The notes below the pieces were generated by a model, which was not told where the DNA came from, did not search any database, and worked only from the letters and a program-made list of their open reading frames with translations. The position numbers and the translations under genes are program-made. Of a DNA stretch of 64,000 bases, positions 27,027 through 36,445 are shown in pieces; position 1 is the first letter of the stretch, and every line of letters starts with the position of its first letter. The stretch comes from an uncultured Tissierellia bacterium (GTDB taxonomy: Bacteria > Bacillota > Clostridia > Tissierellales > Peptoniphilaceae): positions 14,670-78,669 of the forward strand of contig CAMYAK010000008.1 of NCBI GenBank assembly GCA_947253765.1. Direction: 5' to 3'.

Positions 27027-29681
27027 TTACTTTGCTTCATACCAGCTCTTACCTATATTAGTATCTGCAGGCAGGGCCAAGTCGAATTGGCTGACCCCTT
27101 CCATTATCTTTTCCATCTCGACGGCAAGGTCTTCAGCAATCTTCTGATCAGCCTCGACTATCAGCTCATCGTGGATCTGAAGGACCAATTTTGCCTTATC
27201 CCCATATTTTTTGACCATATCATCAACCTTGATCATGGCCAGCTTTATAATATCTGCTGCAGTTCCCTGAATCGGTGTGTTCAGGGCTATCCTCTCCCCG
27301 AATTGTCTGATGTTCCAATTTTTGCTCTTGAGTTCGGGAATTTCCCTTCTTCTTCCGTAGTATGTCTCTACATAGCCCTGCTCATTGGCCTTCTCAACTA
27401 TATCTGACATATACTTTTTTATCTCGGGATATGTGTTCTTGTAGGTTTCGATATATTCTCCGGCTTCCTTCCTGCTTATGCCCAGATCCTGAGACAGGCC
27501 GTAGTCGGAGATCCCGTAGATTATACCGAAGTTTACCGCCTTGGCCCTTGATCTTTCAAGGTCCGTAACCTCCCCTATATCTTTTCCGGTCACCTCGGCG
27601 GCTGTTTTCCTATGTATGTCAAGTCCGGCCTTGAAGGAACCTATCATGGTTCTGTCCTGTGATAAGGCAGCCAAAACCCTGAGCTCTATTTGGGAATAGT
27701 CGGCATCTATGAGAGTTTTTCCGGGCCCTGCAACAAAGACCTTCCTCAACTTCCTTCCCTCATCCGATCTCACCGGTATGTTCTGCAGGTTAGGCTCGGT
27801 TGAAGAAATTCTTCCCGTTGCCGTGACATTTTGCCTAAAAGTGCTCCTAACCCTTGAATCTCCATCAATATAGGGCTTGAATCCGTCTATATAAGTTGAA
27901 ATCAGCTTGGCCATTGACCTGTAATTCAAAATCGCTCCAATTATAGGATGGTCCCTTCTCATCTTTTCCAGGACATCTGCGGATGTTGAATAGCCTGTCT
28001 TCGTCTTTTTCCCCGGCTTCAGTCCTAAATCTTCAAAAAGAAGTTTGCTCAGCTGCTGAGTTGAATTGATATTAAAAGTATATCCGGCATAATCGTAAAT
28101 TTCATCTTCATAAGACTTGAGTTTGTCCTTATATTCAATTTCAAGCTCAGATAAAACTTTCTCATCCACGGCAATCCCATCTGACTCCATGTCTGCCAGG
28201 ACCTTTGCCAAGGGATTTTCTATTTGATCATAGAGTTTTATCATATCAAGTTCTTTTAGGCGGCCTCTCAAAATTTCTTCAGCCCTGACAATGGCTGTCA
28301 TCAGCCCGCCACAGTATGACAGGAGTTTTTCCCTATCAACCTGATCAAACTCTTTTCGTTTTTTCCCCTTGCCAAGGAGGCCTTCCCTATCCTCAATAGT
28401 CAGCCCAAGCTCCTTTTCAGCCAGGTTTGATATCTTGTAATTGGCCCTGTTGGGATCTATTAGATACTCCATCAGCATTATATCTTCATATTTAGCTTTA
28501 AAGTCTATGCCCAGCTTCTTCAAAAGAACCAGGCTCTCTTTCACATCGTAAGCCATGATCTCCGGCTTCTCTGAATTGAAAACATGAGAGAATTCAGCTT
28601 TGAACTTATCCTCGTTCCCTTTTAGTTCAAGTAGGCAGCTCTCTCCCTCAACATACCAAACACAAAAAGCGGGATTGGAATGAATATAGTTTTCCCCGTC
28701 ACTTAAAATGGCCATGGCAACCTGTTTACTATTAGCTGTTTTCTCAGCAAGCTTTGGCCAATCCTGCGGTTCGACCAAGTGAGCATTGAAGACATCCTTG
28801 TTTTCCGCCTTATCCGGGAAAAATTTTTCCTCAAAGCTCCTGAATTCCAATGTCCTGAACCTGTCAGCCAGCTCCTCTTTATCAATGCTTCCGGGTTTAA
28901 AGTCTTCTATATCCTCATCAAAATCCAGGCTTCTTATAATTGTTCCCAATTTTCTGCTCATAAAGGCAATATCCTTGTTGTCAAGCAGGTTCTCCTTGAG
29001 CTTCTTCCCTGATATTTCATCAAGATTCTCATAAACCCCCTCAAGGTTTCCGTAGGCCCTGATGAGTTTAAGGGCCGTCTTCTCCCCGACGCCTGGAACC
29101 CCGGGAATATTGTCGGAAGTATCGCCTTGAAGTCCCTTCACCTCGATCAAGTCTTGCGGCTTAAGTTGAAATTTATCGTAGATATAGGCAGGGTCAACCT
29201 TTTCCAAAAGAGAAATCCCCTTTTTTGTGTATAAAACGGTTGTCATATCGGATACAAGCTGGTAATAGTCCCGGTCTCCTGTCAAAAGGTATGAGTTTAT
29301 TCCCTCATCCTCTGCAATTTTAGAAAGGCTGCCAATGATATCGTCGGCCTCAAAGCCCTTCCTATCAAGGATTTTTACTCCCATCAACTTTAAAAGATCC
29401 TTGAGGATCCCGAATTGGGTCCGGAGTTCATCAGGTGTTTCCTGTCTGTTTGCCTTATATTCCCGGTAGTCCTGTTTCCTAAAAGAAGGTTCACTCCTGT
29501 CAAATGCAACGGCTATATAGTCAGGCTTTATTTCTTCAAGAGCCTTCCAATACATATTCAGGAATCCATATACCCCGTTAGTATAAATACCGTCAGCCGT
29601 TCTTAAGTCCCTTATCGCGTAAAAAGCACGGAAAATAAGGCTGGACCCGTCTATCATTAAAAAGTTCTTCTTGTCCGACAT
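27027..29681 (-). CDS. polA: DNA polymerase I
   Basis: 884 residues: N-terminal 5'-3' FEN exonuclease (MSDKKNFLMIDGSSLIFRAF, EADDIIG, GLQGDTSDNIPGVPGVGEKTA), a central exonuclease-like domain, and a family A polymerase domain with DADYSQIELRVLAALSQD, the O-helix RSRAKAVNFGIIYG and QIHDELIVE. The central domain lacks the DxE pair of the proofreading site (it reads MAILSDGENYI), so 3'-5' exonuclease activity is probably lost, as in several Firmicute polymerases. AAGGAGGAG before MSDKK sets the start. Confidence 0.97.
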   Translation of the reverse strand: MSDKKNFLMIDGSSLIFRAFYAIRDLRTADGIYTNGVYGFLNMYWKALEEIKPDYIAVAFDRSEPSFRKQDYREYKANRQETPDELRTQFGILKDLLKLMGVKILDRKGFEADDIIGSLSKIAEDEGINSYLLTGDRDYYQLVSDMTTVLYTKKGISLLEKVDPAYIYDKFQLKPQDLIEVKGLQGDTSDNIPGVPGVGEKTALKLIRAYGNLEGVYENLDEISGKKLKENLLDNKDIAFMSRKLGTIIRSLDFDEDIEDFKPGSIDKEELADRFRTLEFRSFEEKFFPDKAENKDVFNAHLVEPQDWPKLAEKTANSKQVAMAILSDGENYIHSNPAFCVWYVEGESCLLELKGNEDKFKAEFSHVFNSEKPEIMAYDVKESLVLLKKLGIDFKAKYEDIMLMEYLIDPNRANYKISNLAEKELGLTIEDREGLLGKGKKRKEFDQVDREKLLSYCGGLMTAIVRAEEILRGRLKELDMIKLYDQIENPLAKVLADMESDGIAVDEKVLSELEIEYKDKLKSYEDEIYDYAGYTFNINSTQQLSKLLFEDLGLKPGKKTKTGYSTSADVLEKMRRDHPIIGAILNYRSMAKLISTYIDGFKPYIDGDSRVRSTFRQNVTATGRISSTEPNLQNIPVRSDEGRKLRKVFVAGPGKTLIDADYSQIELRVLAALSQDRTMIGSFKAGLDIHRKTAAEVTGKDIGEVTDLERSRAKAVNFGIIYGISDYGLSQDLGISRKEAGEYIETYKNTYPEIKKYMSDIVEKANEQGYVETYYGRRREIPELKSKNWNIRQFGERIALNTPIQGTAADIIKLAMIKVDDMVKKYGDKAKLVLQIHDELIVEADQKIAEDLAVEMEKIMEGVSQFDLALPADTNIGKSWYEAK

Positions 29682-29701
29682 AAGCTCCTCCTTAATCCTA
29701 T

Positions 29702-29727
29702 AAAAAAAGCCACGCTCTCGGCGTGGC
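29702..29727 (-). terminator. Terminator after tRNA-Leu(CAA)
   Basis: Perfect minus-strand stem GCCACGC/GCGTGGC followed by TTTTTTT, immediately after the tRNA and about 20 bases before the polA start. Confidence 0.85.
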
Positions 29728-29729
29728 CA

Positions 29730-29814
29730 TGCTGGTGGTGGGACTTGAACCCACACGCGGTTGAACCGCAACAGATTTTGAGTCTATCTCGTCTGCCAAT
29801 TCCGACACACCAGC
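29730..29814 (-). tRNA. tRNA-Leu (anticodon CAA)
   Basis: Class II cloverleaf: acceptor GCTGGTG/CACCAGC, D arm with GTCGGAATTGGCAGAC, anticodon stem ATAGA/TCTGT with loop CTCAAAA (anticodon CAA, codon UUG), long variable arm TTGCGGTTCAACCGC and T loop TTCAAGT. CCA is not encoded. Confidence 0.94.
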
Positions 29815-29824
29815 CTACCCGAAA

Positions 29825-29853
29825 ATGATAACAAAAAAAACGAATAAATGCAA
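29825..29853 (-). promoter_or_regulatory. Promoter of tRNA-Leu(CAA)
   Basis: TTGCAT, 17 bases, TATCAT on the minus strand, about 10 bases before the tRNA 5' end. Confidence 0.8.
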
Positions 29854-29925
29854 TCTTGAAATAGGATGACTTTGATATATCTTGGTTGCTAATTTAAAAT
29901 TAATAGAGTTTAGACAGGAGTTGAA

Positions 29926-31788
29926 ATGAATTTATCACAAGCACAACAAAAAGCCTGCTCCCATTACAAGGGGCCATGCCTGGTGCTGGCCGTTCCCGGC
30001 GCCGGAAAAACCACGGTTCTGCTACACAGGCTGGAAAATCTGATTAAACTGGGAGTTAGGCCTGAAAACATAGCCTCATTAACTTTCTCAAACATGCAGG
30101 CAAGGGATATGAAGAACAGGTTTGTTAAAAAATATCCGGATGCCTCTGTCGTGACCTTTTCTACTATACACGCTTTTTGCTACAAGATAATCCTTAAATA
30201 TGCAAAAAAACACGGTCAAAAAATAGACCTTATAGAGGGCTCTTCAGGTTGGAGCAAGTATAAGATCCTATCCGGCCTTTTCTACAACATTAAAAAACGT
30301 CCTATTACGGATGAAGAGTTTGAATCTTTTTTCAGAATTGACGGGTACTTAAAGAATTCACTAATTACTTATGCCCAATACAAATCTAAAATTGACCGGA
30401 CCTTCCATAAGTTTGAGGAACTCTCCGCACAGTATCAAAACTTTAAAGCTGAAAGGAACCTCATAGATTTCGATGATATGCTCATAATGGCATTGGGGAT
30501 ATTGGATAAGGATCCTGACATGCTTGAAAACCTCAGGGCCCGGTTCAAGTTCTATCAGATAGACGAAGCCCAAGATACTTCCCCCATCCAGTTTAAAATT
30601 ATTGAGAAACTGGCCGCTCCAAACAATAACCTTTTCATGGTTGCGGATGATGACCAAACCATCTATGGCTTTAGGGGTGCCGACCCCTCTTATCTTCTAA
30701 GATTTAAAGAGCTCTACCCTCAAGCTGAGATTATATCCATGGAGGATAACTATAGGTCAAGTAAGAATATAGTCAATTTGGCCGCAAATTTTATACAGAT
30801 TAACGAAAGTCGCTACAATAAAAAACCAACTTCAGTAAAATCCGACAATGAGAAAATACGGCTATTCACTTTATCAAACCTGAATGAAGAGCTGGTCCTG
30901 CTCAAAAATGAGATTCCAAAGGACTTGGCAAGCGGAGACTGTGCTGTCCTGTTCAGGAACAACCTCTCCTTAATAGGACCTGCTAACCTGTTTTTTGAAA
31001 TGGGCATACCCTTCAGCATCTCCGCCAATGATAAACGCTTTTTCAACAATCCCGTTTTTATCGATTTGATGGATATCCTATATTTTGCACGCCACCCGGA
31101 CGACCTTGAGACTTTTAAGAAGATCTACTATAAGTTCAATAGCTACATAAAAAAGTCATTCATCCAAGCTTTGGAGTTGACTGATCCCATGGAGGCTGTC
31201 CTGGACAGACTTTTGGACCTGGAAGCCTGCCAGAACTCCTTTTATAGAGAAAAAATAGGCTACCTACAATACGAATTTGACAGGATTTCCAAGCTTGGGG
31301 CGAAAAAAGCTTTGGATGAAATTGACAAATTTTCCGGATACGGGGCCTATCTGAAAGAAAAAGAAAAGGTCAATGCAAACTCGGGAGGTGGAGGCCCCAG
31401 AGTAATGGAGACCATGAAAGTCCTGGCCCGGCCGGATATGTCTATTGATGAATTTCTTAGCCATGTTGATAAATTAAAGAGAGTTTTTTATCACAATGCC
31501 ACCGGCTCTGAATCCCTTCACCTGTCGACCATTCACGGGTCCAAGGGGCTTGAATATGATACGGTCTGGCTTATAGACCTCATTCAAGGCGAGTTCCCTT
31601 CAAACGGGGCTATCCAGGCTGATAATCCTTACGGAGACATCCTCCTTGAGGAAGAAAGGCGGCTCTTCTACGTCGGCATGACCAGGGCCAGGTCCGGACT
31701 CAGGCTGGTTGGTGTTGATAATATTAACGGAATAAAATATGGCTACTCACAATTTCTTGATGAGATTAAAAAAAAGGGGCGGAAATAG
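29926..31788 (+). CDS. Short UvrD/PcrA-like ATP-dependent DNA helicase
   Basis: 620 residues of helicase superfamily 1. Walker A is VPGAGKTT (about 24-31), motif II DEAQD, motif III QTIYGFRGADPSYLL, motif V LSTIHGSKGLEYDTVWL and motif VI EERRLFYVGMTRAR. It is shorter than PcrA/UvrD (about 720-750) and lacks their C-terminal extension. Translocation along single-stranded DNA is expected; the exact repair or recombination role is open. It stands alone on the plus strand with CAGGAG before the ATG, divergent from tRNA-Leu and convergent with the next operon. Confidence 0.92.
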   Translation: MNLSQAQQKACSHYKGPCLVLAVPGAGKTTVLLHRLENLIKLGVRPENIASLTFSNMQARDMKNRFVKKYPDASVVTFSTIHAFCYKIILKYAKKHGQKIDLIEGSSGWSKYKILSGLFYNIKKRPITDEEFESFFRIDGYLKNSLITYAQYKSKIDRTFHKFEELSAQYQNFKAERNLIDFDDMLIMALGILDKDPDMLENLRARFKFYQIDEAQDTSPIQFKIIEKLAAPNNNLFMVADDDQTIYGFRGADPSYLLRFKELYPQAEIISMEDNYRSSKNIVNLAANFIQINESRYNKKPTSVKSDNEKIRLFTLSNLNEELVLLKNEIPKDLASGDCAVLFRNNLSLIGPANLFFEMGIPFSISANDKRFFNNPVFIDLMDILYFARHPDDLETFKKIYYKFNSYIKKSFIQALELTDPMEAVLDRLLDLEACQNSFYREKIGYLQYEFDRISKLGAKKALDEIDKFSGYGAYLKEKEKVNANSGGGGPRVMETMKVLARPDMSIDEFLSHVDKLKRVFYHNATGSESLHLSTIHGSKGLEYDTVWLIDLIQGEFPSNGAIQADNPYGDILLEEERRLFYVGMTRARSGLRLVGVDNINGIKYGYSQFLDEIKKKGRK

Positions 31789-31799
31789 CCCTTATCAGG

Positions 31800-32357
31800 C
31801 TATACCGACCCTTCCGGTCTCTTGCTTCTCTGGCTGTCCTTGCGATTGATTGTCACCAATTCATCAAAGGTTGCCGGTTTAAAATTTGTTATATCGACCC
31901 CACAATTCAAAGCCTTGAACAGTTTTTGTGCCCTTCGCTGGGTTAATGAGGGGTGGTTGTGGATATGGCCGTAAATATGCCAGCTACCATAATAAAAGCC
32001 GTCCCACTCCAATATAGGATAATGGAAAAGCACAATTCTGTGGCCCGTGTCCTCTACAACAATGTAATCAACTATCTCTTTGAAGAACTCCTTGGCCTTT
32101 GAATTTTCTAATATCACCTTGTCATGGTTGCCGCAAATCAGGTGGAGCCGACCTTTGAGCCTTTCAAGATAGGGAATCGGATCCGCCTTTTTGCATATCA
32201 GGTCACCTACAATATACACATCGTCCCAATCTTCAACCCTCTTATTCCAGTTTTTTATCATCAACTCGTCCATCTCATCCCCGTTTTTAAAGGGTCTGTG
32301 GTTCAGGTCTATCATTCTCCCGTCGCCGAAATGACAGTCGGCTATATAATAGTTCAT
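31800..32357 (-). CDS. Metallophosphoesterase (calcineurin-like)
   Basis: 185 residues with the two-metal phosphoesterase motifs: DCHFGD near the N-terminus, VGDL, CGNHD, and YGHIHNHP near the C-terminus. Substrate unknown; small proteins of this sort act as phosphodiesterases on nucleotides or phosphoproteins. AGAGGA before MNYYIADCHFG fixes the start, downstream of the pseudouridine synthase stop. Only 11 bases separate its stop from that of the convergent helicase. Confidence 0.88.
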   Translation of the reverse strand: MNYYIADCHFGDGRMIDLNHRPFKNGDEMDELMIKNWNKRVEDWDDVYIVGDLICKKADPIPYLERLKGRLHLICGNHDKVILENSKAKEFFKEIVDYIVVEDTGHRIVLFHYPILEWDGFYYGSWHIYGHIHNHPSLTQRRAQKLFKALNCGVDITNFKPATFDELVTINRKDSQRSKRPEGSV

Positions 32358-32373
32358 CAAATCCTCTTCCAAA

Positions 32374-33084
32374 CTAAGAATTCAAATATGCCTTAAGATT
32401 TTCTATCTCCCGATCTTCCAATTTTCTATATTCCCCAATTTTAAGATTCCCAAGTTCTAATGGCCCCATGCTGAGTCTTTTGAGTTTCAATACTTTTTTC
32501 CCGCACGCCCCGAACATCCTCTTAACCTGGTGGTACTTGCCCTCTTTAATTGTGACAATTGCCTTGTTATCATCCAAGATTTCCAAATGAGCAGGAAGGC
32601 TCAGTTTTCCTTCCGGGACCAACATTATCCCCTGTTCAAACCTGTCCATATCTTTACTGTCACACGGAAGGTCCAGTTGGGCCAGGTATTTTTTGGGGAT
32701 ATGTTTCTTTGGGCTCAAAAGCTTATGGGCCAGTCTGCCGTCATTGGTTATCATGACCAGGCCGCTCGTGTCAAAATCCAGCCTTCCAACAGGAAAAAGC
32801 CCCTTCCTTCGATCATATGGGTCTATCAGGTCAATAACCGTTTCCCGTCTGTCTCTGGAGGCGGAAATATATCCGGGCGGTTTATAGAGAAGGTAGTAAA
32901 CATAAGGCTTGGCATCAACCACCTTGGTGTCGATTTCAATTGTGGCGTCCTCTTTGACCTTGGTTTTACCCTTGGTTACTATAAGCCCGTCCACCTTAAC
33001 CCTGCCCTCGCTGATCAGGTCGTTAACTTCTTTTCTTGACCCCAATCCTCCATTGGCAAGTATCTTGTCTAAGCGAATTTTCAT
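32374..33084 (-). CDS. RsuA/RluB-family pseudouridine synthase
   Basis: 236 residues: N-terminal S4 RNA-binding domain (MKIRLDKILANGGLGSRKEV) and a pseudouridine synthase domain with the catalytic Asp in GRLDFDTSGLVMITNDG and the KTY-like HQVKRMFGACG tail. It modifies rRNA; RsuA-like (16S) and RluB-like (23S) enzymes cannot be told apart here. AAGGCGG precedes the start. Confidence 0.93.
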   Translation of the reverse strand: MKIRLDKILANGGLGSRKEVNDLISEGRVKVDGLIVTKGKTKVKEDATIEIDTKVVDAKPYVYYLLYKPPGYISASRDRRETVIDLIDPYDRRKGLFPVGRLDFDTSGLVMITNDGRLAHKLLSPKKHIPKKYLAQLDLPCDSKDMDRFEQGIMLVPEGKLSLPAHLEILDDNKAIVTIKEGKYHQVKRMFGACGKKVLKLKRLSMGPLELGNLKIGEYRKLEDREIENLKAYLNS

Positions 33085-33119
33085 AAAACCGCCTTCTATC
33101 AAACAACAATAATTTTTGC

Positions 33120-33821
33120 TTATTGCTGAGCAGTTTCCTTGTCATCAATATAGTTGAAAATATAGCCCTGTCTCCACCTTGTTTCGATAAGGCTGTCCAA
33201 GCCCAGGTCAGCAAGTTTTTCCCTCAGTCTTCTCACATAGACATCTACAGTCCTAAGACTCGCATCCCCTTGCCCGGGCCACAAGTCTTCAGCCAACATC
33301 TGCCTGGAGAAAATTGTCCCCATATTGCCGGATAAGAGGAAAAGCAGTTCAAATTCCTTGGATGTAAGAGCTATGCTTATGCCTTTTAAGCTTATCTCAT
33401 GCTTTATTAAATCAAGATTCATGGGCCCCCTCTTCAGGGTGTAAGCTTCTTCGCTTGTTGAGCTTTTTATAATTCGCTTCAAGGCCCTTATTCTGGCTTT
33501 GAGTTCAAGAAAATCAATAGGATAGGCCATAAAGTCCTCGGCCCCGTATTCAAGAGATAGAACAGCTGTCTTTGCCTGACTGTCCTCGGATAGAACGATA
33601 ATAGGAATTGAGAAGGACTCTTTAACGGTTTTTATGGCTTGGGGAATTTCCCCGTCTTTTAGCACATTACCCATTAAGATTAAATCCACTTTCAATTTTT
33701 CCAGTTTTGCTAAAGACGATTCAAGGCTATCGTCAATAAATATCCTGTCCCCGTCCCTTTCAAAACTGTATTTTATATTGTTTACCAACTCTTGATCGGT
33801 ATGGAGAAGCAAAATTTCCAT
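33120..33821 (-). CDS. OmpR/PhoB-family response regulator with degenerate receiver
   Basis: 233 residues from MEILLLHTDQE. The receiver domain (1-115) has lost the phosphoacceptor: the usual Asp position in VDLILMGNVL is G51, and the conserved Lys before the last Pro is Y100 (DFMAYPID). The C-terminal winged helix (about 135-228) is intact: LTSKEFELLFLLSGN and SLRTVDVYVRRLREKL. It probably binds DNA independently of phosphorylation, like other atypical regulators. No histidine kinase is nearby. It is upstream of the pseudouridine synthase by 35 bases. Confidence 0.9.
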   Translation of the reverse strand: MEILLLHTDQELVNNIKYSFERDGDRIFIDDSLESSLAKLEKLKVDLILMGNVLKDGEIPQAIKTVKESFSIPIIVLSEDSQAKTAVLSLEYGAEDFMAYPIDFLELKARIRALKRIIKSSTSEEAYTLKRGPMNLDLIKHEISLKGISIALTSKEFELLFLLSGNMGTIFSRQMLAEDLWPGQGDASLRTVDVYVRRLREKLADLGLDSLIETRWRQGYIFNYIDDKETAQQ

Positions 33822-33951
33822 ATCCACCCCTTTACTCCAAAGCATGTGCTTTTAGAACCTTTTCTTTGCATATATTATTAATAACACAAAAATAATTTTT
33901 TTTCATTTTTTCTTAAAAATTTTATGGATCTGAGGCAAAATTTCTATTCAA

Positions 33952-33981
33952 AGACCGCCACCTATAAGTCGGCAGCGGTCT
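33952..33981 (-). terminator. Hairpin after the small HTH gene
   Basis: AGACCGC and GCGGTCT form a strong stem with further inner pairs, 34-63 bases after the stop at 34015, followed on the minus strand by a moderate T-rich run. The remaining bases up to 33822 are A/T-rich with no clear feature. Confidence 0.6.
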
Positions 33982-34014
33982 CTGAATTTTTTAAAAAATT
34001 ATATTAATTGTTTA

Positions 34015-34491
34015 TTAATTTATTAGTGTTCTTCCTCCCGTCAGCCTTTCATATTCTTCGGAAAGTTCCTTTATTATTTGGTCATGCAGACGGTAGTAGG
34101 TTGACCTTGAGCAATAAAGAGCATCGCATACCCTTCCGACAGTGAAGTTCTCGAAATATCTCAGCTGCAGGAGTTTAACATGATCCTCCTCTATTGACAT
34201 TAAGAGCAGTTTGACAAATTGTATCTTAATTTTAATATCCCTGATTTTATTTAAGACATTCTCCTGTTCCAATATTAGGGTTTCTTCGATAGAAGCAGGT
34301 CCCGGCTTTCTCCCCGGTCTATCGGCCTTTGAAGCCATCATTCCACCGCTTTCTTTTCTTGCAATATAGTCGCTTTGCCACTCTTTGATTGTTTCATCAT
34401 TTTTTATTCGGTTGTACTTTTCAACATTTGACCTGTGTTCCTTCAACATCTTGATTACCAATACTTTTGCTTTTTCATTTTCGTTTACCAT
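34015..34491 (-). CDS. Small sigma-70-region-4-like HTH protein, function unknown
   Basis: 158 residues from MVNENEKAKVLVI. The C-terminal third (LLQLRYFENFTVGRVCDALYCSRSTYYRL) looks like a helix-turn-helix of the sigma region 4 / phage ArpU kind; the middle is a helical segment with a basic GRKPGP linker. Such proteins are often late-gene activators in prophages, but no phage gene is near, so this may be a domesticated or chromosomal regulator. AAAGGA before the start favours it over an ATG 27 codons upstream. Monocistronic, between two hairpins. Confidence 0.7.
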   Translation of the reverse strand: MVNENEKAKVLVIKMLKEHRSNVEKYNRIKNDETIKEWQSDYIARKESGGMMASKADRPGRKPGPASIEETLILEQENVLNKIRDIKIKIQFVKLLLMSIEEDHVKLLQLRYFENFTVGRVCDALYCSRSTYYRLHDQIIKELSEEYERLTGGRTLIN

Positions 34492-34693
34492 AATAACGTC
34501 CTTTCTAAAAATATATTTTCCTGTGCACAAAATCCATGCTTTAAGTTTTCCGATACGACGTGCACAATCCATCGCTTACTCTTCTTAATGAAAAGTATAT
34601 ATTATAATGCAATTTTATATAGCCTATATTAGTAGAAAGATACGCTTTTAGGCGTTTTGATATGCTTTGGCACAATTTGAAACGAAATAATAT

Positions 34694-34725
34694 AAAAAAA
34701 TTGGCCCGGCCTGAGGCCGGACCAA
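34694..34725 (-). terminator. Terminator after groEL
   Basis: Minus-strand stem TTGGTCCGGCCT/AGGCCGGGCCAA is followed by TTTTTTT, just after the groEL stop. Between it and the HTH gene start (34492-34693) I see only a TATAAT-like box near 34602 and nothing else. Confidence 0.9.
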
Positions 34726-34750
34726 TATAGTTTTTATCTGTATTTTCTAA

Positions 34751-36382
34751 TTAATAGGCTCCGAACTGTCCTGCGGGACCGCCCTGGCCCATTTCATCGT
34801 TCTTTTTTTCAGGGATTATGCTTACTGCAGCCTCCGTTGTCAACATCATTGCAACAATTGAAACGGCATTCTGCAAAGCTGACCTGGTCACCTTTGTAGG
34901 ATCTACAATTCCCGCCTTGAACATGTTTACATACTTGTTGTTGAAGGCATCGAATCCTTCGCCCTTCTTGGACTCTTTGACTTTCTGCAATACAACCGAG
35001 TCTTCAAGAGCTGCATTCTTTACGATCTGGCGGAGGGGTTCTTCAAGAGCTCTCAAAACAATATTGCCGCCGACTTTTTCATCACCTTCAAGTTTTGAAA
35101 CAAAGCCTTCAACCTCTGAAATGCTGTCAACAAGGGCAACTCCGCCACCTGCTACTATGCCCTCTTCAACTGCTGCTCTTGTTGCGGAAAGTGCATCCTC
35201 TATACGGAACTTCTTTTCCTTGAGCTCAGTTTCTGTAGCGGCTCCAACTCTAATAACTCCAACACCGCCTGCCAATTTTGCCAAGCGCTCTTTAAGCTTC
35301 TCAACATCATACTCGGATTCTGTGACTTCTATTTCTTTTCTGATGTGCTCAACTCTTTCATCAAGGTCAGCCTTGGCGCCATGGCCGCCTACAATGATGG
35401 TCTTGTCCTTATCGATGTTGACCTTTGAAGCTGAGCCAAGCTGGCTTATGTCTGCATTTTTAAGTTCCAAGCCCAAATCTTCAGTAATTACCTGACCGCC
35501 GGTCATGATTGCTATATCCTGGAGCATCTCTTTACGTCTATCGCCATATCCCGGGGCCTTTATAGCAACAGCATTGAGAGTTCCACGGATCTTGTTGAGT
35601 ACCAGTGTTGCAAGAGCTTCGCCTTCAATGTCCTCGGCAATGATCAATAGGGGTTTTCCTGATTGCATCACTTTTTCAAGTACAGGAATGAGGTCCTGGA
35701 TTGATGAAACCTTTTTATCTGTAATAAGAATATAGGGGTCTTCAAGCTCAGCAACCATCTTTTCTGCATCTGTAACCATATATGGTGACAGATAGCCGCG
35801 ATCAAACTGCATTCCCTCTACAACTTCCAAGGTGTTTTCCATGGTGTTTGAGTTTTCTACAGTAATAACCCCGTCTTTGCCGACTTTTTCCATTGCTTCC
35901 GCTATCATCTCTCCTATGCTCTCATCTCCTGATGAAATGGCGCCTACAGAAGCTATGTCTTCAATTGTATCTACTTCCTTAGCATCTTTCTTTATAGCCT
36001 TAACAACTTCATCAGCTGTCTTCTTCATTCCTGAACGAAGAACCATGGGGTTGGCGCCTGCAGCCAAGTTTCTCAAGCCCTCATTTACCATAATCTGAGC
36101 CAAGAGTGTGGCCGTTGTTGTACCGTCTCCGGCAACATCGTTGGTCTTTGTTGCAACCTCTTTTACAAGCTGGGCTCCCATATTTTCATAGGCATCCTCA
36201 AGCTCTATATCCTTAGCTATTGTAACGCCGTCATTTGTGATTCCCGGTGAACCGAAGCTCTTTTGCAGAACAACGTTTCTTCCCTTCGGGCCCATTGTTA
36301 TTTTTACGGTATTGGCCAGTTTATCAACGCCTATTTTCATTCTCTTTCTTACATCATCACCAAATTTAATATCTTTGGCCAT
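34751..36382 (-). CDS. groEL: Chaperonin GroEL (60 kDa)
   Basis: 543 residues, full length, from MAKDIKFGDDVRKRM. ATP-binding motif GDGTTTATLLAQ and the apical and intermediate domain signatures are present (GGVGVIRVGAATE, AAVEEGIVAGGGVAL). The C-terminus ends GQGGPAGQFGAY instead of the common GGM repeat. GGAGG lies 5 bases before this ATG. It folds cytosolic proteins with GroES and is encoded directly after it in a CIRCE-controlled operon. Confidence 0.98.
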   Translation of the reverse strand: MAKDIKFGDDVRKRMKIGVDKLANTVKITMGPKGRNVVLQKSFGSPGITNDGVTIAKDIELEDAYENMGAQLVKEVATKTNDVAGDGTTTATLLAQIMVNEGLRNLAAGANPMVLRSGMKKTADEVVKAIKKDAKEVDTIEDIASVGAISSGDESIGEMIAEAMEKVGKDGVITVENSNTMENTLEVVEGMQFDRGYLSPYMVTDAEKMVAELEDPYILITDKKVSSIQDLIPVLEKVMQSGKPLLIIAEDIEGEALATLVLNKIRGTLNAVAIKAPGYGDRRKEMLQDIAIMTGGQVITEDLGLELKNADISQLGSASKVNIDKDKTIIVGGHGAKADLDERVEHIRKEIEVTESEYDVEKLKERLAKLAGGVGVIRVGAATETELKEKKFRIEDALSATRAAVEEGIVAGGGVALVDSISEVEGFVSKLEGDEKVGGNIVLRALEEPLRQIVKNAALEDSVVLQKVKESKKGEGFDAFNNKYVNMFKAGIVDPTKVTRSALQNAVSIVAMMLTTEAAVSIIPEKKNDEMGQGGPAGQFGAY

Positions 36383-36445
36383 CACTGCCTCCTTAATACA
36401 CTATGTCTTTAATTAACTTATAAAAATATATTATTTAATCTCTTA

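Noticed and set aside
29682..29771. 30-residue N-terminal extension of polA (MRFNRVWVQVPPP...)
   Set aside because: It is a translation of the tRNA-Leu(CAA) 3' half and the terminator. The real start has AAGGAGG before MSDKKNFL.
34818..35495. 225-codon open frame on the plus strand
   Set aside because: Antisense to groEL; its Ser/Thr-rich translation is a mirror of the strongly conserved coding strand and has no ribosome site or domain.
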